Source: Priapulus caudatus (lineage: Eukaryota; Priapulida; Priapulimorpha; Priapulimorphida; Priapulidae). Taken from it: 42,064 nucleotides of DNA. How positions within the stretch are numbered: the first letter of the stretch is position 1; every line of letters starts with the position of its first letter. Below are positions 1-12,200 of the stretch, piece by piece. Position numbers and translations under genes: made by a program. Under the pieces are notes generated by a model. That model was not told the origin of the DNA, searched no databases, and was given only the letters and a program-made list of their open reading frames with translations. The stretch lies in contig NW_014577154.1 of the NCBI RefSeq assembly GCF_000485595.1, positions 412,755-454,818 of the forward strand, read 5' to 3'.

Positions 1-86
<86 letters not shown>

Positions 87-120
87 CCTCTCTTCCTTGC
101 TTCCTCTCTTTCTCTCTCTC
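1..120. repeat. (CT)n microsatellite in EXT2 intron
   Basis: An almost pure TC dinucleotide tract runs from base 1 to about 79, then decays into CT-rich sequence to about 130. It lies in the intron just before the first EXT2 exon in the window, so it may act as an oversized polypyrimidine tract for that acceptor. The array is cut by the window edge. Confidence 0.95.
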
Positions 121-180
121 TTTCTCTCACCTACGATTTTCTCTACTCATCACTGAGAATAGGACGGTTGAGTTGGGTAG

Positions 181-3100
181 ATGCGTGTACGAGTGGATTT
201 ACCGGTCCCCGTTCTACACTGCAGTGAGCAGAAAATGTGGCTAGCCGTTGCCTCTCAGGTGCTCATCCACTCTGAGTACAGACAGGAGCTGTCTACGCTT
301 GCCGAGGAATATCCGGACATGCTCGTGTTGGATCGCTGCAGCAGCACGTCCGGATCTTTCAACTATTCCCAGCGCTGCCAGGGTGACCACGTGTTCGACT
401 ATCCACAGATATTACAAGTACGTACAACGAATCACTGCTGAAGTATTTGTCGTGAGTCTCCACAATTGAACACTGTACTGTATGTATTGTACATATCGTA
501 AACTTCATTATTACTTGCCTTATGTGCACGTTATGCCATTTGAATGTTTATGTTGTTTATTTTGAACAAGAATGAGGTGGATGTATAATACTTGAACTTG
601 TTATTAAAAATGTTTTGAACTATTTTGTACGTTCATGATTGCTCACACCTTAGGTAGTTTATCTTGTTAAACTTTTCCAGGGTCCAGAATTAAGTTTGTT
701 AATGTTTGTATTTAATGCAGGAGTCTACATTCTGTGTGGTACTGCGTGGTGCGAGGTTGGGCCAAGCTGCCCTTGTGGATGCTATGAAATCAGGCTGCAT
801 TCCTGTCATTGTGGCAGATACATATGTACTTCCTTTCTCAGAAGTACTGGACTGGAAGAGGTAAAGTTCTTTACAAAACATCAATGCCTCGTTGAGTAAT
901 TTTCGGAATATAATCACCTGTTTTCTTTATGTTACATAGAAGTGATACTTGACAAAACCCTAGTTAGACTTTGGTTATTTAATAATAAATCAATAATTTT
1001 AATAAATTCGTTATTTAAATGTACAACTAAATTTGCATATACATTTTCGTGAAGTTATCAGTTTTTGCTGTAGACACCAGTACATGATATGCGAAACTAC
1101 AGGGAACATGTACATAAAATCCACGTATTGCGTTCCGGCGCTTACGCTCGACGTAATGCTGGCGCATTGCGCGTTACTCTCACCAGGGCGGCGCTGACGC
1201 TGTACGAGTCGGAGTTGAGTGAGCTGATGGAGGTTCTGCACGCGATCTCGGAGACACGGGTGGTCAGCATGCGCCGCCAGCTACGCTTCCTCTACCAGTC
1301 CTACTTCAGCTCCATCAAGAGGATCACGGAGACAACGCTACGCATCGTCAACGACAGGGTGTTTCCCTACGCCGGCAGGAAGTCGGACGAATGGAACACG
1401 CCGACGGATAAGGTGAGTGGCGTTATACGTGTTCGCGGAGTTAACGTAGAGTGGTAGACGACAGGCTATGTCGTGTGCTTCTTCAGCTGTCACTACGCGT
1501 GCATGTCACGCGCACGCATGCATGCAGGCAGACACACACCTGCAAGTGCTCACACACGCACACGCACGCACAATCACACGCATAATCACACGCACACGTG
1601 CCGCACGTACAGACTTTCGAAAATCGATGTTCACGAATACATTGCGATCAGCTGCCGCGTCACATGGCATTCGTACGACATAATATATCGCGTCATGTCG
1701 AGTCATGTGACGTTCGTACAACATAGTATATCGTGTCACGTCGCGCTACATGACGTTCGTACGACATATTATATCGCATCACGTCGCGTTACACGACGTT
1801 CGTACAACATATTATATCGCATCATGTCGCGTTACATGACGTTCGTACGACATATTATATCGCATCACGTCGCGTTACACGACGTCCGTACAACATATTA
1901 TATCGCATCACGTCGCGTTACACGACATATTATATTGCATCACGTCGCGTTACACGACGTCCGTACGACATATTATATCGCATTACAGGACGTCCGTAGA
2001 ACATATTATATTGCGTTACGTCGCGTTACATGACGTTCATACAATATATTATATCGCATCACGTCAACACGACATCGCGTCACGTCACGTAATGTATGAT
2101 GCTTGCGCAGACGCGACACACCTAAAGCCCGGCGCACACGTGGCGATTTTTATCGCTAGTACTGGTGATTTTTTTGCCGGCGACAGAATCGCCGAGAGAT
2201 TGCCACGTGTGCGCTGCATGTAGATGGCGATTTTGACGCTAGAAACTCGTCGCTGGAATATCAAACATGTTTGATATTTGTTGCCGAGTCACTGAACAAT
2301 CATGAACAATCTGAACAATGCAGCAGTATGTTGCCGAGAGATCGTTGCATTGTCGCTGGGTCCCGCACACTTTAATCGCCAGTAGTTGGGCTTAACCGGG
2401 TTTAAGACTATTTCCGCGTTCGCTCGATTGCAGCCGCACCTGTCGCCTCCACTCTTCCTCCCGCTCATCGCACCGAAGGCGCAGGGATTCACAGCCGTCG
2501 TGCTCACCTACGACCGCGTGCACAGCCTGTTTGAGGTCATCAACCGCGTTGCGGCCGCGCCGAGTCTCTCCAAGGTGCTAGTCGTGTGGAACAACCAGAA
2601 TAAGGATCCACCGCAGAGTAAGTGTTTGTGGATAATTGGGATGTGTTTTTTTTATACGAGACGAGGGGGTCCGTGGAATATCGCTGTGACGTTGTTTCGG
2701 TATTTCCAAGATTGATTCTGATGTGTGTACATTCGTGGTAATGTTTTTATTCAGTAAATCTTATAACCGCTTTGATGCTTGATACCACATAAATGTGATG
2801 CCACATAATTATTAATATAGTGTGGATCACAGAATTAATTCTTTAAATTTAATATATTAATTTTAACTGTAAAATTATCTGAACTTTCCATTAGTGCCAT
2901 ATAGAATTGCACTTTTAGTATTGCAAGCATTACTTCTTATCTACCACTCTAGTGTGCTTCAATTTCCTACTTAACTTCTATATGGTACTTGAAAAATACT
3001 TAAAAGAAAGCCAATATATTTTCATTTGCACCCAATCCTACCCCTGAAATCACGATGTTGTAATGTGTTTTTGGTTGATTGTGGAACTTTTAGCCTCGAT

Positions 3101-4870
3101 GTGGCCTCGTATCAATAAACCGCTAAAGGTTGTGCAGACAAGAGCCAACAAGTTGAGCAACAGGTTTTATCCATACGATGAGATTGAGACAGAAGCCATA
3201 CTGGCAATCGATGACGACATCGTCATGCTAACAGCAGACGAACTCGAGTTTGGATATCAGGTGAGAAGCTGTGTATGCGTACATGCGTGCGTATGCACCT
3301 GCATGGCTGCATGCGTGCGTGCGTGCGTATGCACCTGCATGGCTGCATGCGTGCGTGCGTGCGTGCGTCTTGGTGTTGTTATTTTTGTTTTTTCATAGGG
3401 CTATAAACATGCATGTATAATGTTAATCCAAAGTTATTTACTATTGCCGTTGCTGTGAAAGTACCACGAAAGTTCGCATAGACTTATTTCACACAGATGT
3501 TGCGACGAAAGTGTCAACTCCTGTAAGCAAAAGCCAACAGACTAGACTTTTTAATATGCATCAGTTGAATTCCAGTATTGAATACTTACTTGTGTTTGTC
3601 TATAGGTATGGAGAGAGTTTCCTGACAGGCTGGTAGGCTTCCCATCACGTTTAAATCTGTGGGACAATAACACTCAGAAATGGAAATATGAGTCAGAGTG
3701 GACAAGTGAAATATCCATGGTACTGACTGGTGCTGCCTTCTATCACAAGGTAAGTAAGTGCTTGTAAGTGTTTCAACATACTGTTCTATGTTTGTAGTGC
3801 TGTGTGTTGCAAGACCAAGGAGTGTTATTGTTATAAGACTGGAGCACTATGGCATGATACAAGATTCGTCTCCATTTTAATCAAACGCAGAATACAATTA
3901 ACTTATGACAACAACAACGAAAATGTCATGTTGAGACAACACATCACCGATTGCTGAATATTACACACGTGCTATGTTCCTTTCTTCTTACCTGAGTAAC
4001 TCACCAGCAGTCAACACCCATGTACAAAAACTGACATTTCTTATTGTTGTGAACCATACACCCCCATAAGCCTAATCTCCTTTTGTAGTCTCATGACTGC
4101 TATTGTCCATTGTAAAATATCTCAGGCTAGACTTGACATGTTAATCAGCAATTTTGGCATGTTACTAATAATGTTATAAATGCTTTGTTCTGAATTTCAG
4201 TACTACAGCTTTCTGTACACCACTGCCATGCCTGGTAACATTAAGGAGTGGGTGGATGATCATATGAACTGTGAAGACATTGCCATGAACTTTCTCATAG
4301 CCAATTTAACTGGAAAACCGACAATGAAGGTAAATGTCAGATCTGTGTACGTTTGTAAATGTTTTCGTTATGAACCATGTTCAAGTATCCCAGCAATTAT
4401 TTATCATCCGTAAATTAAAATATAAGACACATCTAATCCTTTCCTTCTGATTCAAACTGAACTTTAAATATTAAAATTAATATTTAAAATAATGTAATTT
4501 GAAGGAAAGACTGCATTCGTTTCATAAAAACAAGAGCACATAAACTGCAACACTAAACGAACTGTAAACGTACAGTTTGTGGAGAAAAATACAACCATTC
4601 AATCAGTATAAAATTTAGATTTAAAAGATTGACTGGTTACGTTTTCTCTAGGTGGCCCCACGACAGAAGTTCAAGTGTCCTGAATGCACCAATGTAGAGA
4701 TCTCAGCAGATCTGGCTCACATGGTTGAACGAACCGAGTGCATTAACCTTTTCTCACAGATATATGGGCGCATGCCTCTAAAAACTGTTGAATTCAGGGC
4801 AGACCCTGTCCTGTACAAGGAAAATGTTCCAGATAATCTAAAGAAGTATAAGGATATTGGCAGCTTATAG
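181..4870 (+). CDS. EXT2: EXT2, exostosin glycosyltransferase 2 (C-terminal eight exons)
   Basis: EXT2 with EXT1 forms the Golgi heparan sulfate copolymerase. Eight phase-compatible exons are seen: 181-417, 721-860, 1187-1412, 2434-2617, 3094-3260, 3606-3749, 4201-4329 and 4652-4870 (stop TAG). They encode 481 residues, about the last two thirds of the usual ~720. The first three exons give the end of the GT47 (exostosin) domain, with [16 protein letters not shown] and [11 protein letters not shown]. The rest give the GT64 GlcNAc-transferase domain, with [12 protein letters not shown], the metal-binding DDD at 3210-3218, [21 protein letters not shown] and NCEDIAMNF, and the family-typical C-terminus DIGSL. 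Every donor is GT and every acceptor AG. The least certain border is the start at 181: an in-frame TAG lies directly upstream, and a better-looking acceptor exists at 224. The signal-anchor and earlier exons lie left of the window. Identity comes from remembered family motifs and is strong. Confidence 0.95.
1473..2085. repeat. 43-bp minisatellite (plus CA-rich leader) in an EXT2 intron
   Basis: From about 1660 to 2085, a unit of about 43 bp recurs roughly ten times. It is built around CATCACGTCGCGTTACAYGA and GTACGACATATTATATCG. Units vary at single positions (TTC/TCC, ACAA/ACGA), and some are internally shortened (around 1920-1960). A CA/CACGC-rich tract (1500-1605) precedes the array. The long open frames that cross it are translations of the repeat and not genes. 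Many units contain TGACGT or CACGTCG cores, which resemble CRE/bZIP sites. Confidence 0.85.
2125..2400. mobile_element. Palindrome-centred MITE-like element in an EXT2 intron
   Basis: The left end reads TAAAGCCCGGCGCACACGTG. The right end, read inverted, begins TAAGCCCA and includes a matching GTGTGCGGG block, so the two flanks form an imperfect inverted repeat. The centre is a perfect 22-bp palindrome at 2257-2278 (AATATCAAACATGTTTGATATT). Several short GGCGATTTT/GCCGAGAGAT motifs recur inside. This organisation suits a non-autonomous DNA transposon. It abuts the acceptor of the EXT2 exon that starts at 2434. No target-site duplication was fixed, and the borders are approximate. Confidence 0.5.
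3270..3370. repeat. GTGC-rich tandem repeat in an EXT2 intron
   Basis: A unit of about 40-44 bp (GCGTATGCACCTGCATGGCTGCATGC is the visible block) is present about twice and ends in a GTGC tetranucleotide run. It starts shortly after the donor at 3261. The open frame continuing from the exon into this array is intron read-through. Confidence 0.8.
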
Positions 4871-5308
4871 TTAACGATGTAATTATATAATCTGGCATCA
4901 TAGTTTAGCCAGATTCATTAATTATAACATTCTGCATATGAGCTGGTTATCATATAGCAATAATATTGATAATTGCTATGCTATTCTCAAGTATTATGTC
5001 AAGGACACTGTTAGTGAGATAGTAATGATGACACGTGTTTATTTTGTTTGTCTGTTTAGTTTATCATTTTACTATACACATGAGAAAACATGCTGCAGCT
5101 TACAATTAGTTTTCTCAATAATACATACACACTTAACATGATGAACCAATATGCTTGTGCCAGTAGTGTGACAAAGACATCCTGTTGTAGACAATGTGAT
5201 ATCCCCATGTAAATGTCAAAAGTCATGTTACTGGCATGGCAATGCAGTAGTAATGTATATTGTGTATAAGACTGAGAGGACCAGGACTGCATGCTCATAA
5301 CTTTTTTC

Positions 5309-5314
5309 AAATAA
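5309..5314 (+). terminator. Candidate poly(A) signal of EXT2
   Basis: AATAAA lies about 440 bp after the EXT2 stop and is followed by GT-rich sequence (GGTGTGTACATGTG). It is the first canonical hexamer seen downstream on this strand. Assignment is by position only. Confidence 0.45.
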
Positions 5315-5331
5315 AAGGTGTGTACATGTGT

Positions 5332-5379
5332 AATCAGGAGTAAGATAATATAGAATCCTATATTATCTTACTCCTGATG
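5332..5379. repeat. Perfect 21-bp hairpin downstream of EXT2
   Basis: ATCAGGAGTAAGATAATATA (5333-5352) is exactly inverted at 5359-5378. One further G:C pair gives a 21-bp stem with a 4-nt loop. It begins about 18 bp after the candidate AATAAA. It could be a tiny fold-back element, or a strong RNA hairpin at the end of the EXT2 transcript. Confidence 0.8.
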
Positions 5380-6670
5380 TAATCGCAGCACTTGTAAAAG
5401 TCAAACTGAGAGTGACTTAGAGTACCTCGGTGCCAAACCGATAAGCTAGTGTCAACTTTATAGGCAGCAGTCAATTGCACTAAAGCTGTGCAGTGGTAGA
5501 TCATGTGCAGGTATGGTTGTATGTCATGTGTAATCTCCATGGCAAATGTGTGTGTAAGACGTTAAATCGGTTGACGGTATGAATTTACGTTTTGACTCGA
5601 TCACGACGCAGACCAGGAGATGAAGACTTTATCTATCCTTTATAAGTTTATTATTATGATACACAGCTTTAGATAATTAGTTATACAATCAATGTATTGT
5701 GCACACGTTTGTGTGTGTGTTCGCGGGTAAAGTATGATTCTCATTAAGAGCTATTACAGTACAGAACACTTTGTTCCACACGTATTGCTTTAATATCTAG
5801 CATGCATTTCGCTAGAAAATGCGCTTCTTAAACGTTTGTGATATTTTTATACAAATTTTAAAGTCTAATAAATAAGAATACTTTATAATAAGTAGCAATG
5901 TGAGCGTGACTTCTTAAAGATAAGCGCAATTATTTTACATACTTCCTATGACATACTGTAACTGATTTGTTAAACCATTCATATAATTGTACTTTGCACG
6001 TACTTGTGTGGGAAAAATACAGTTATTACTGTGGTAGAAAATATGGCAAGCCATCATGAGACAAGCCAATGTAATACTGAAAAGAAACATAAAACCTCCA
6101 ATATCTATCTCTAATCAAAATGGATGAAACAAATTTAAATTGATAAATATTTCAGTTTTTAAGTAGGTCACCATCTTCCCACCTCATTCTCACCATCTCC
6201 CGAACTATCTTACTCTCCTTTCTATACATACGTGTGCACGCGTGAGCGAATGCATGAATCCTCCCCGCACATGGTGGAAAATCGCAACTTGGTTTACATA
6301 ACAACGTTCAATGGATATCTTGCCATGCGATTTTCCTGGGGATCCGCATGCGCATTTGAAACTAGTCTCATTGACACAGCAAGCGGAAGGCTTGCTTGCG
6401 CTTGCTAGAGCTGGTCTTGCGCTTTGGTGCACTTTCCTGTGAATAGGAGTTTAACAAAATATAAATCCCATGCAGTGTGTTAAAATTTCCACGTGCTTGA
6501 ACAATGTGGTCCATCTATTTGAGTATGATAAACAGCAACAACAAGTTGAATATATATAGACATAGTCATGAACGTGCCTTGTGTAGACATTACGTGACAT
6601 TTATAGACATGAACATCTGCAGGGTATAGATATGTCCATGGTATACATAGAAGATGACAACACATAATAA
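5380..6670. other. Intergenic AT-rich stretch, no gene recognised
   Basis: No exon-like reading frame, RNA gene or clear repeat was recognised on either strand. The few short open frames here have no recognisable domain or codon pattern. Confidence 0.5.
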
Positions 6671-6671
6671 T

Positions 6672-6924
6672 ACTCATAGGGTCTATGTCCCCCAGGGTAC
6701 TATCGGAGGGTACCCTGGGTACGGTTCGATATATCGGAACGTACCCTGGTAACTATCTGATATGGTTAGGGTTAGGGAGTAGACGTAGGCGACTCCCTAG
6801 ACTCGTTAGTGGAGTAGCGATACGGTCGGATATTAATAGTTACCAGCGTCAGTTGCCGAATATTATCGAATCGTCCAGGGACCCTCCGATACCTACATAC
6901 CCTGGGGGGACATTAACCTTCTCA
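6672..6924. mobile_element. TTAGGG-bearing inverted-repeat element, copy 1 (diverged)
   Basis: The ends are CTCATAGGGTCTATGTCCCC on the left and GGGGACATTAACCTTCTCATG on the right, an imperfect terminal inverted repeat. Next come CAGGGTAC..GTACCCTGGG blocks and a core with GGTTAGGGTTAGGGAGTAG at about 6766. Three other copies share this layout (19068-19309, 25439-25660, 26992-27211). This copy is the most diverged on its right half, and no target-site duplication is obvious. Confidence 0.75.
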
Positions 6925-7298
6925 TGAATTAAATCTAATCCACATATAATATGCAAATACCAAGGAAATTACCTGCACTGTAGGTGTTTTGAACAGGGAT
7001 TCATCACTGTATGATGACAACATTTCCTTGGCAACGTTCTTTTTGGAGTTGTGTGTTTTTGACTTGCCAAATTCTTCTGTGGTCGATGTATCTGTACCGC
7101 ACACAAAACAAACGCTATATAACTGATCATGTTTTCCATACAAACAAACAAATTAACATGAAAATTACTCAATGAAATCGTTGTCAAATCCACTTTCTGT
7201 TGGTAAATATAAATACATTTGCTCTATTTAGGTTTATAATGATATACAAATAGAGGAGGGGCACTTTGGATTGTAGTAATTTCGTCCCGCTTTCTATA

Positions 7299-8995
7299 TT
7301 TTTAGCTCAGTGGGGCCAATAGCTCAGATGCAGCTTGTAGCAATCGCCTGAGACGTCCGTCCTGGTGCCGTCCGTCCAGTCAACATGTTGCACAAATCTT
7401 ATCCGCTCGACGTACGGTCACGATATTCGCGGACGTGGGTGGTATCCGAAACATCAGTATGCGATGTCGAAGCTGGGGGTCAAAGTCCAAAGGTCAAGAG
7501 TGTTGTAAAAGTAAGGCGAAGATTCCCTCCTTTAACCTTAAGTATATCGGAGAAATGCTCACGAATTGCGCACAAATCATCTAAACGCTCGACTAGTCGT
7601 GATAGTCATGATATGCATCATCTAGGAAAACCATCACTGTGCCGAAAGATTTGGAGGTTAACAGCCGTCAAAGGTCAATGGCACATGGCAGATTTTAGAC
7701 ATTTTACTGAGGACATGGTGCTCTGACAGAGTTATTGAAACCACCTTAATATATGTAAATTCAGTCAGTGACCTAGCATTTTTTATGCGCTCTTATATTG
7801 AACGGACGCATTTCGAAATGTGCTTTCTGCTGAATGGACAACTACAGTCTCCGGATAACCTTTTCACCTCAATGAAGGTTAAACATGGATTCGTTTCACG
7901 TTAGCAGACAGAACTCTGTTACCGCCGGTTTGCTGCTAGATCTTATACATGCGTTGTCATTGAGCCTCACAATGTCCATACAGTGATTTCATAAGCTAAA
8001 ACTTTGTTGAAGAAGCGTTATATTGCTCCTTAAATTGTATAAATTTCTTGGCATCTTACCGTCACGTGTTGTTAAAGCCGCACAATCCGCATCTAACGCC
8101 CTAATTTTTATACTAAGACTCAGCAAATACCTTTCGTGTATGTCATAAATCATACTTACCTATGGCAAATAACTCTAGTTTCCTCCATTTGACGCGCGCT
8201 TCAACACAGAAAGAGGTGCGAAATGGTAATCAGGCGCAACCTAAATTGTTTGTCAAAACAAACATAACATCGAAGTTTGGTGACGGACGTAACATTTTTT
8301 CTATCTTTGCTGCGCCAGTTACCCTTTATTGTCACCGCGGCACTGCTCCCGGTTGCTTAGATTTGGGAACTGTCAACACGACATCGGAGGTATTTTCAAA
8401 ATACTGTTTATAAGACACGGCGTGAAATGGCACCGATACTGCGCTTTGATTCCCTTGCCATAACGTAGCTATGATTATGGCATCGACGAATGTTTTTGCT
8501 GTCTATACTGAAGAACACTTAGGTTGGATGCCCCTCAGTTGTGCGGCTGTACAATTGTTAAACTTCCATTGCCCATCTGCCACGTGCATTTGGGGAGAAC
8601 TGTGTAGTTATTTGCTCTTCGCTTAATTAGGTACAGTGGCCACTCTACTTATTTCAGCCTGTGAGGCTTGGTCAGGGTAAATGGGTATGGAGGCTCTACC
8701 TATCTTCTTGAAATAGTAGTTGCCTACTACGTACGATGGGCAGATTATAGACGTGCTTTAATTCTTAATGACACTTAAACTTATGCGCCATCTCGTGGCC
8801 AACTTTCCATAACTATCCAACTGAACATTCCTATGAGAAGGTTCCTTAACCATCCCTGCATGCCTTCCACTGTTTCAGCGATATCGTGACACACATTTGG
8901 GACTAACAGGGTTTACTAGAATCCCACCACTCCACCACAGAGTCACCGCAGTAGACGTTAGATGAGCGCTGTCGCTCCGCGGCACTTGTTTATTG
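7299..8995. mobile_element. Dispersed repeat family A, copy 1 (about 1.7 kb)
   Basis: This stretch aligns by eye, block by block, with 34063-35301. Shared blocks include TTTTTAGCTCA, CAGATGCAGCTTGTAG, GACCTAsCATTTTTTATG, CCGGATAACCTTTT, GGTTAAACATGGATT, CTTCCACTGTTTC, GATGAGCGCTGTCGC and CACTTGTTTA. Copy 1 is several hundred bp longer than copy 2, mostly between about 8050 and 8560. No transposase or reverse transcriptase frame was recognised, so it is probably non-autonomous. Three nuclear-receptor half-sites at 7477-7496 are conserved in both copies. Open frames such as the one at 7385-7726 fall inside the repeat and are not supported as genes. Confidence 0.75.
8989..8994 (-). terminator. 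Candidate poly(A) signal of the IHO1-like gene
   Basis: AATAAA on the minus strand lies about 275 bp after the stop codon at 9269. It coincides with the right end of dispersed repeat A, so the repeat may supply the 3' end signal. Position is the only evidence. Confidence 0.35.
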
Positions 8996-9268
8996 ACTTG
9001 CCAAATGCAACATCATAGATAATGTATAAGTATGTGATCTTTCCCCGGTACAGAGTAAGTGGTTAGGTTGACTCTTGCCTTCTTGACAGAATTTACTGAC
9101 CAACTTTTCAACTATTTGAATTAAAACACAGATTTCCCTAAATTCCACGTGTTAACCAAAAGTACACGAAACCTAATACACATTTATGAGTACATGAATA
9201 GTCCAGCATGTTTATGACAACCTCGAACACTACGTGCCCATGTGTGCGTTTCCCTTTGCGAATTAAAC

Positions 9269-12200
9269 CTAACCTAGGTTAACATAGTCGTGGTCTTGCA
9301 GAGCTGGTGACATCATTGGCATGTATGCAGCTCTAGTCATCTTCTGCCTTCTCATCTGCTTGACTACTGTACTCATGTCCTGGAGAGTCAACCCTGCAAG
9401 TTTAGTGTGAGCAAACACATTGTATTTAATAAATATGTGAAAAAACAGTAGTAAATGAAGAATTGTATGCATGGGAATTCAATTGTTACAGTTACCCATC
9501 TCCATGGCTCTACAGTTGCTTCAAATTATCATATTTATAATGCTGTCAGTAAAAATGTCTAACAATTTCTTCAGTTTTGAGTTTCAATTGCAGAACGTGT
9601 GGTCTATCGATCACGTAGGGACAGTAGTAACATTCTGAAATATCTTCGTAGTAAGAACGAACAGTATATATATATATTGCAGGGTATTCCCCCAGGGATT
9701 TCTGAGGGTGTGTTGATTATGGACGGATGGGGGAAGACCATGATTGAAATCACGCGTGTCATAAGCTCACCAATACACAGGAGATGAGACATGTACATCA
9801 AGCTGTGTAAACACAGCATGGTTGTGTTGGGTTTAGGTAAACATAGCTGGGAATGAAGGCATGTCACAGGATTTATGGGATGCCGCAAATTAGCTTCAGG
9901 TATGAAGGCGTGTCAGCCCAGCCCGGCTCACAGGCATGGGGAGAACCCTGTATTGTATATAAGTACCTGGAGATGATGCGTCACTGCTTATGGATTGGTT
10001 GCCAGGGCTACTGAATAGGTTGTCTGTGTTTTCTTGTATCGATGGACTGCACAGACCCACTGCAACATTATAACACTGGAAAGTTGAAACCACACTATGT
10101 AGTTCGTGAGGTACCAATAAATAACATAGCTACAATACATGAGCAAATTTTTGCTAATGATATAGATATATGGTATTTACAAGTATAAACTGTGGTAGGA
10201 AGAATAATCTGTTTGCATACCAATTTCCCAACTACTACGTTTGTTGGATCTTAGGACCCTCTCAACCTGTTGGTTTAAATTCGCTTTCTTGGCGGGCGTC
10301 TTGAACTTTCTGTCTTTCGTGTTTGACTTTGGTTTACTTTTGGTTTTTGACCTGTTACTGTTGGTTGATTGCTTCCATGCATTCGCAGTACGTTCTGGCA
10401 TTTTTCTCAATTGTCTTCCAGCAGAAGGCTTCAGTTCGCCCACATACTCCTTTTGGTTAGTCTCCTGCGTCTGGATAGAATTTACTTTACTTCCTGCAAT
10501 CAATTTATATTGGGCACTGTTACATTGATCAGCAATTATGCTCCAAAGTGGAAGAGACTAGTAGGTAACTGACGAAACCAATTCGATAATTTTCTCTCGA
10601 TTAATAATTACTGGAGAAAGGTAATCATTCTTATATTACTCTTGCCAACGATAAACAAAACAGATTCAACCACCAAAACAACGATAAACACGTCACAAAT
10701 CGTGAAAAACTGCACCTAACCGATTAAACCGTCTATTAACAATCCTGGAAATAGCAGCCCATTCCCAAGATTAGAACTGCTAACTTTCAAGCAGGACTGG
10801 CCAATTTTTATGGAGGGTTATATAATAGAAATAAACATTTTCGAAGTCAGGCCTGAATGTGTTTTCAGACTTATTTCTAATACCGCTATAAACATGATTT
10901 CTCACATGCACGCACACACGCACACACACGCACACACACACACACACATGCACACACACGCACGTGTGCACACACACAGACACCATCTACAGACGACGGC
11001 AGACACCCACCCGGTGTCTGCTCCCGCGATCTCGATCGCGTACAAGGTGGATCATAGTACATCCAGCTGTCGTCCGGCTCCCCTTCCCACCGGTCGGCCG
11101 ACTTCGCTCGCTTCGTCTCGGGGCTCTTCGGATGCGGCGCGACCGTTGCTACCGGCGACGGCCTCACCGTGGCGACCGGCATCCTGGCTCCCTGCGACAT
11201 CGCCGCGCCGGCAGCGGCCGCCACGGCTCCCGGGAAGCTGAGATCCCTGCGGAGCATTCCCGCGGGCTGTGCCGGGTGTAGTGCGGCCGTGGTCGGCATC
11301 CGGGAAGACGGAGCGGGAGCGTCTCCCGAGTAAAGTGTCGAGTAGTCCGAGTCGATCCTCGAAAACGTAGAGGTCGCCACCCGAGCTTGCGGCACGAAGA
11401 ACGGATTTCCGGAGTCGCCGCATCGGTTCGCGTCGGAGGTCGGCACGCACGTCCCGTCCCAAGACCACGCGCTAGAACTAAGAAGATACTGCGTGACAAA
11501 GTAATCTACTATACCTCACGAGTAGTGTGAGGATCGCGATACTCTGAAGCTCGTCCGTGTTGAAATTACAACACAGAGAACACTAGTGTTGGTATATGTG
11601 TGCTATATTAATTGTCAAGAGCCCGTTATAGTTTATATCCTATAATGTCTTGATGATTAAATAAACTGACTGAGGGAATCTCACTTTCCTTTATACCACA
11701 ATGACATGGTAACTAATTGTGAGCGATTGTGTGCTCTATGACATGTTCCTTCTCCAATCAAAACAGTGTTAGCAGATCCTCTTGTATAGAACGCACACCC
11801 GTCTGCAAAGTGCAATTTTGGAGTTTTCCATGATAAGCCCTAATATACGGGTTAGACTGTATTAATATACAGTGCACTGAGCCTGTATGTGAGATGGTTT
11901 CACACCGCTGCATGCTATCCTGTGGTGGTGGTGGTGGTGGTGGTGGCCATGTGATCCTAGCCTCGTGCCTGGCCTCCTCCTGCACGGACACCTGCTTCCT
12001 CAGCAGGGCTTCGTAATACTTCCTCTGCTGGGCCTGCATCTCTGTGAGCATCTCTCTGCTTGCTAGCCCTCTCTCGCTGTCAACCTTCTCCTGCCACCCC
12101 TGGTACTCCTGCAGTAGACATTATGGGGTGGGGTGAACCCAATAGCACTGTTTGCTGTAGAAGGACATGCTCTAATAAGTGGAAATCAAACTAGAAAGGG

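Noticed and set aside
1473-2033. A 186-codon plus-strand open frame rich in His/Arg/Tyr
   Set aside because: It is a translation of the CA-rich tract and the 43-bp minisatellite; the peptide repeats with the DNA unit.
7385-7726. A 113-codon plus-strand open frame as a gene
   Set aside because: It lies inside dispersed repeat A, is not open in the other copy and has no recognisable domain.
10810-11499. Several long overlapping open frames on both strands
   Set aside because: The region is GC-rich, so stops are rare. Only the minus-strand frame ending SRSREQTP fits both neighbouring exons in phase; the others are shadows.
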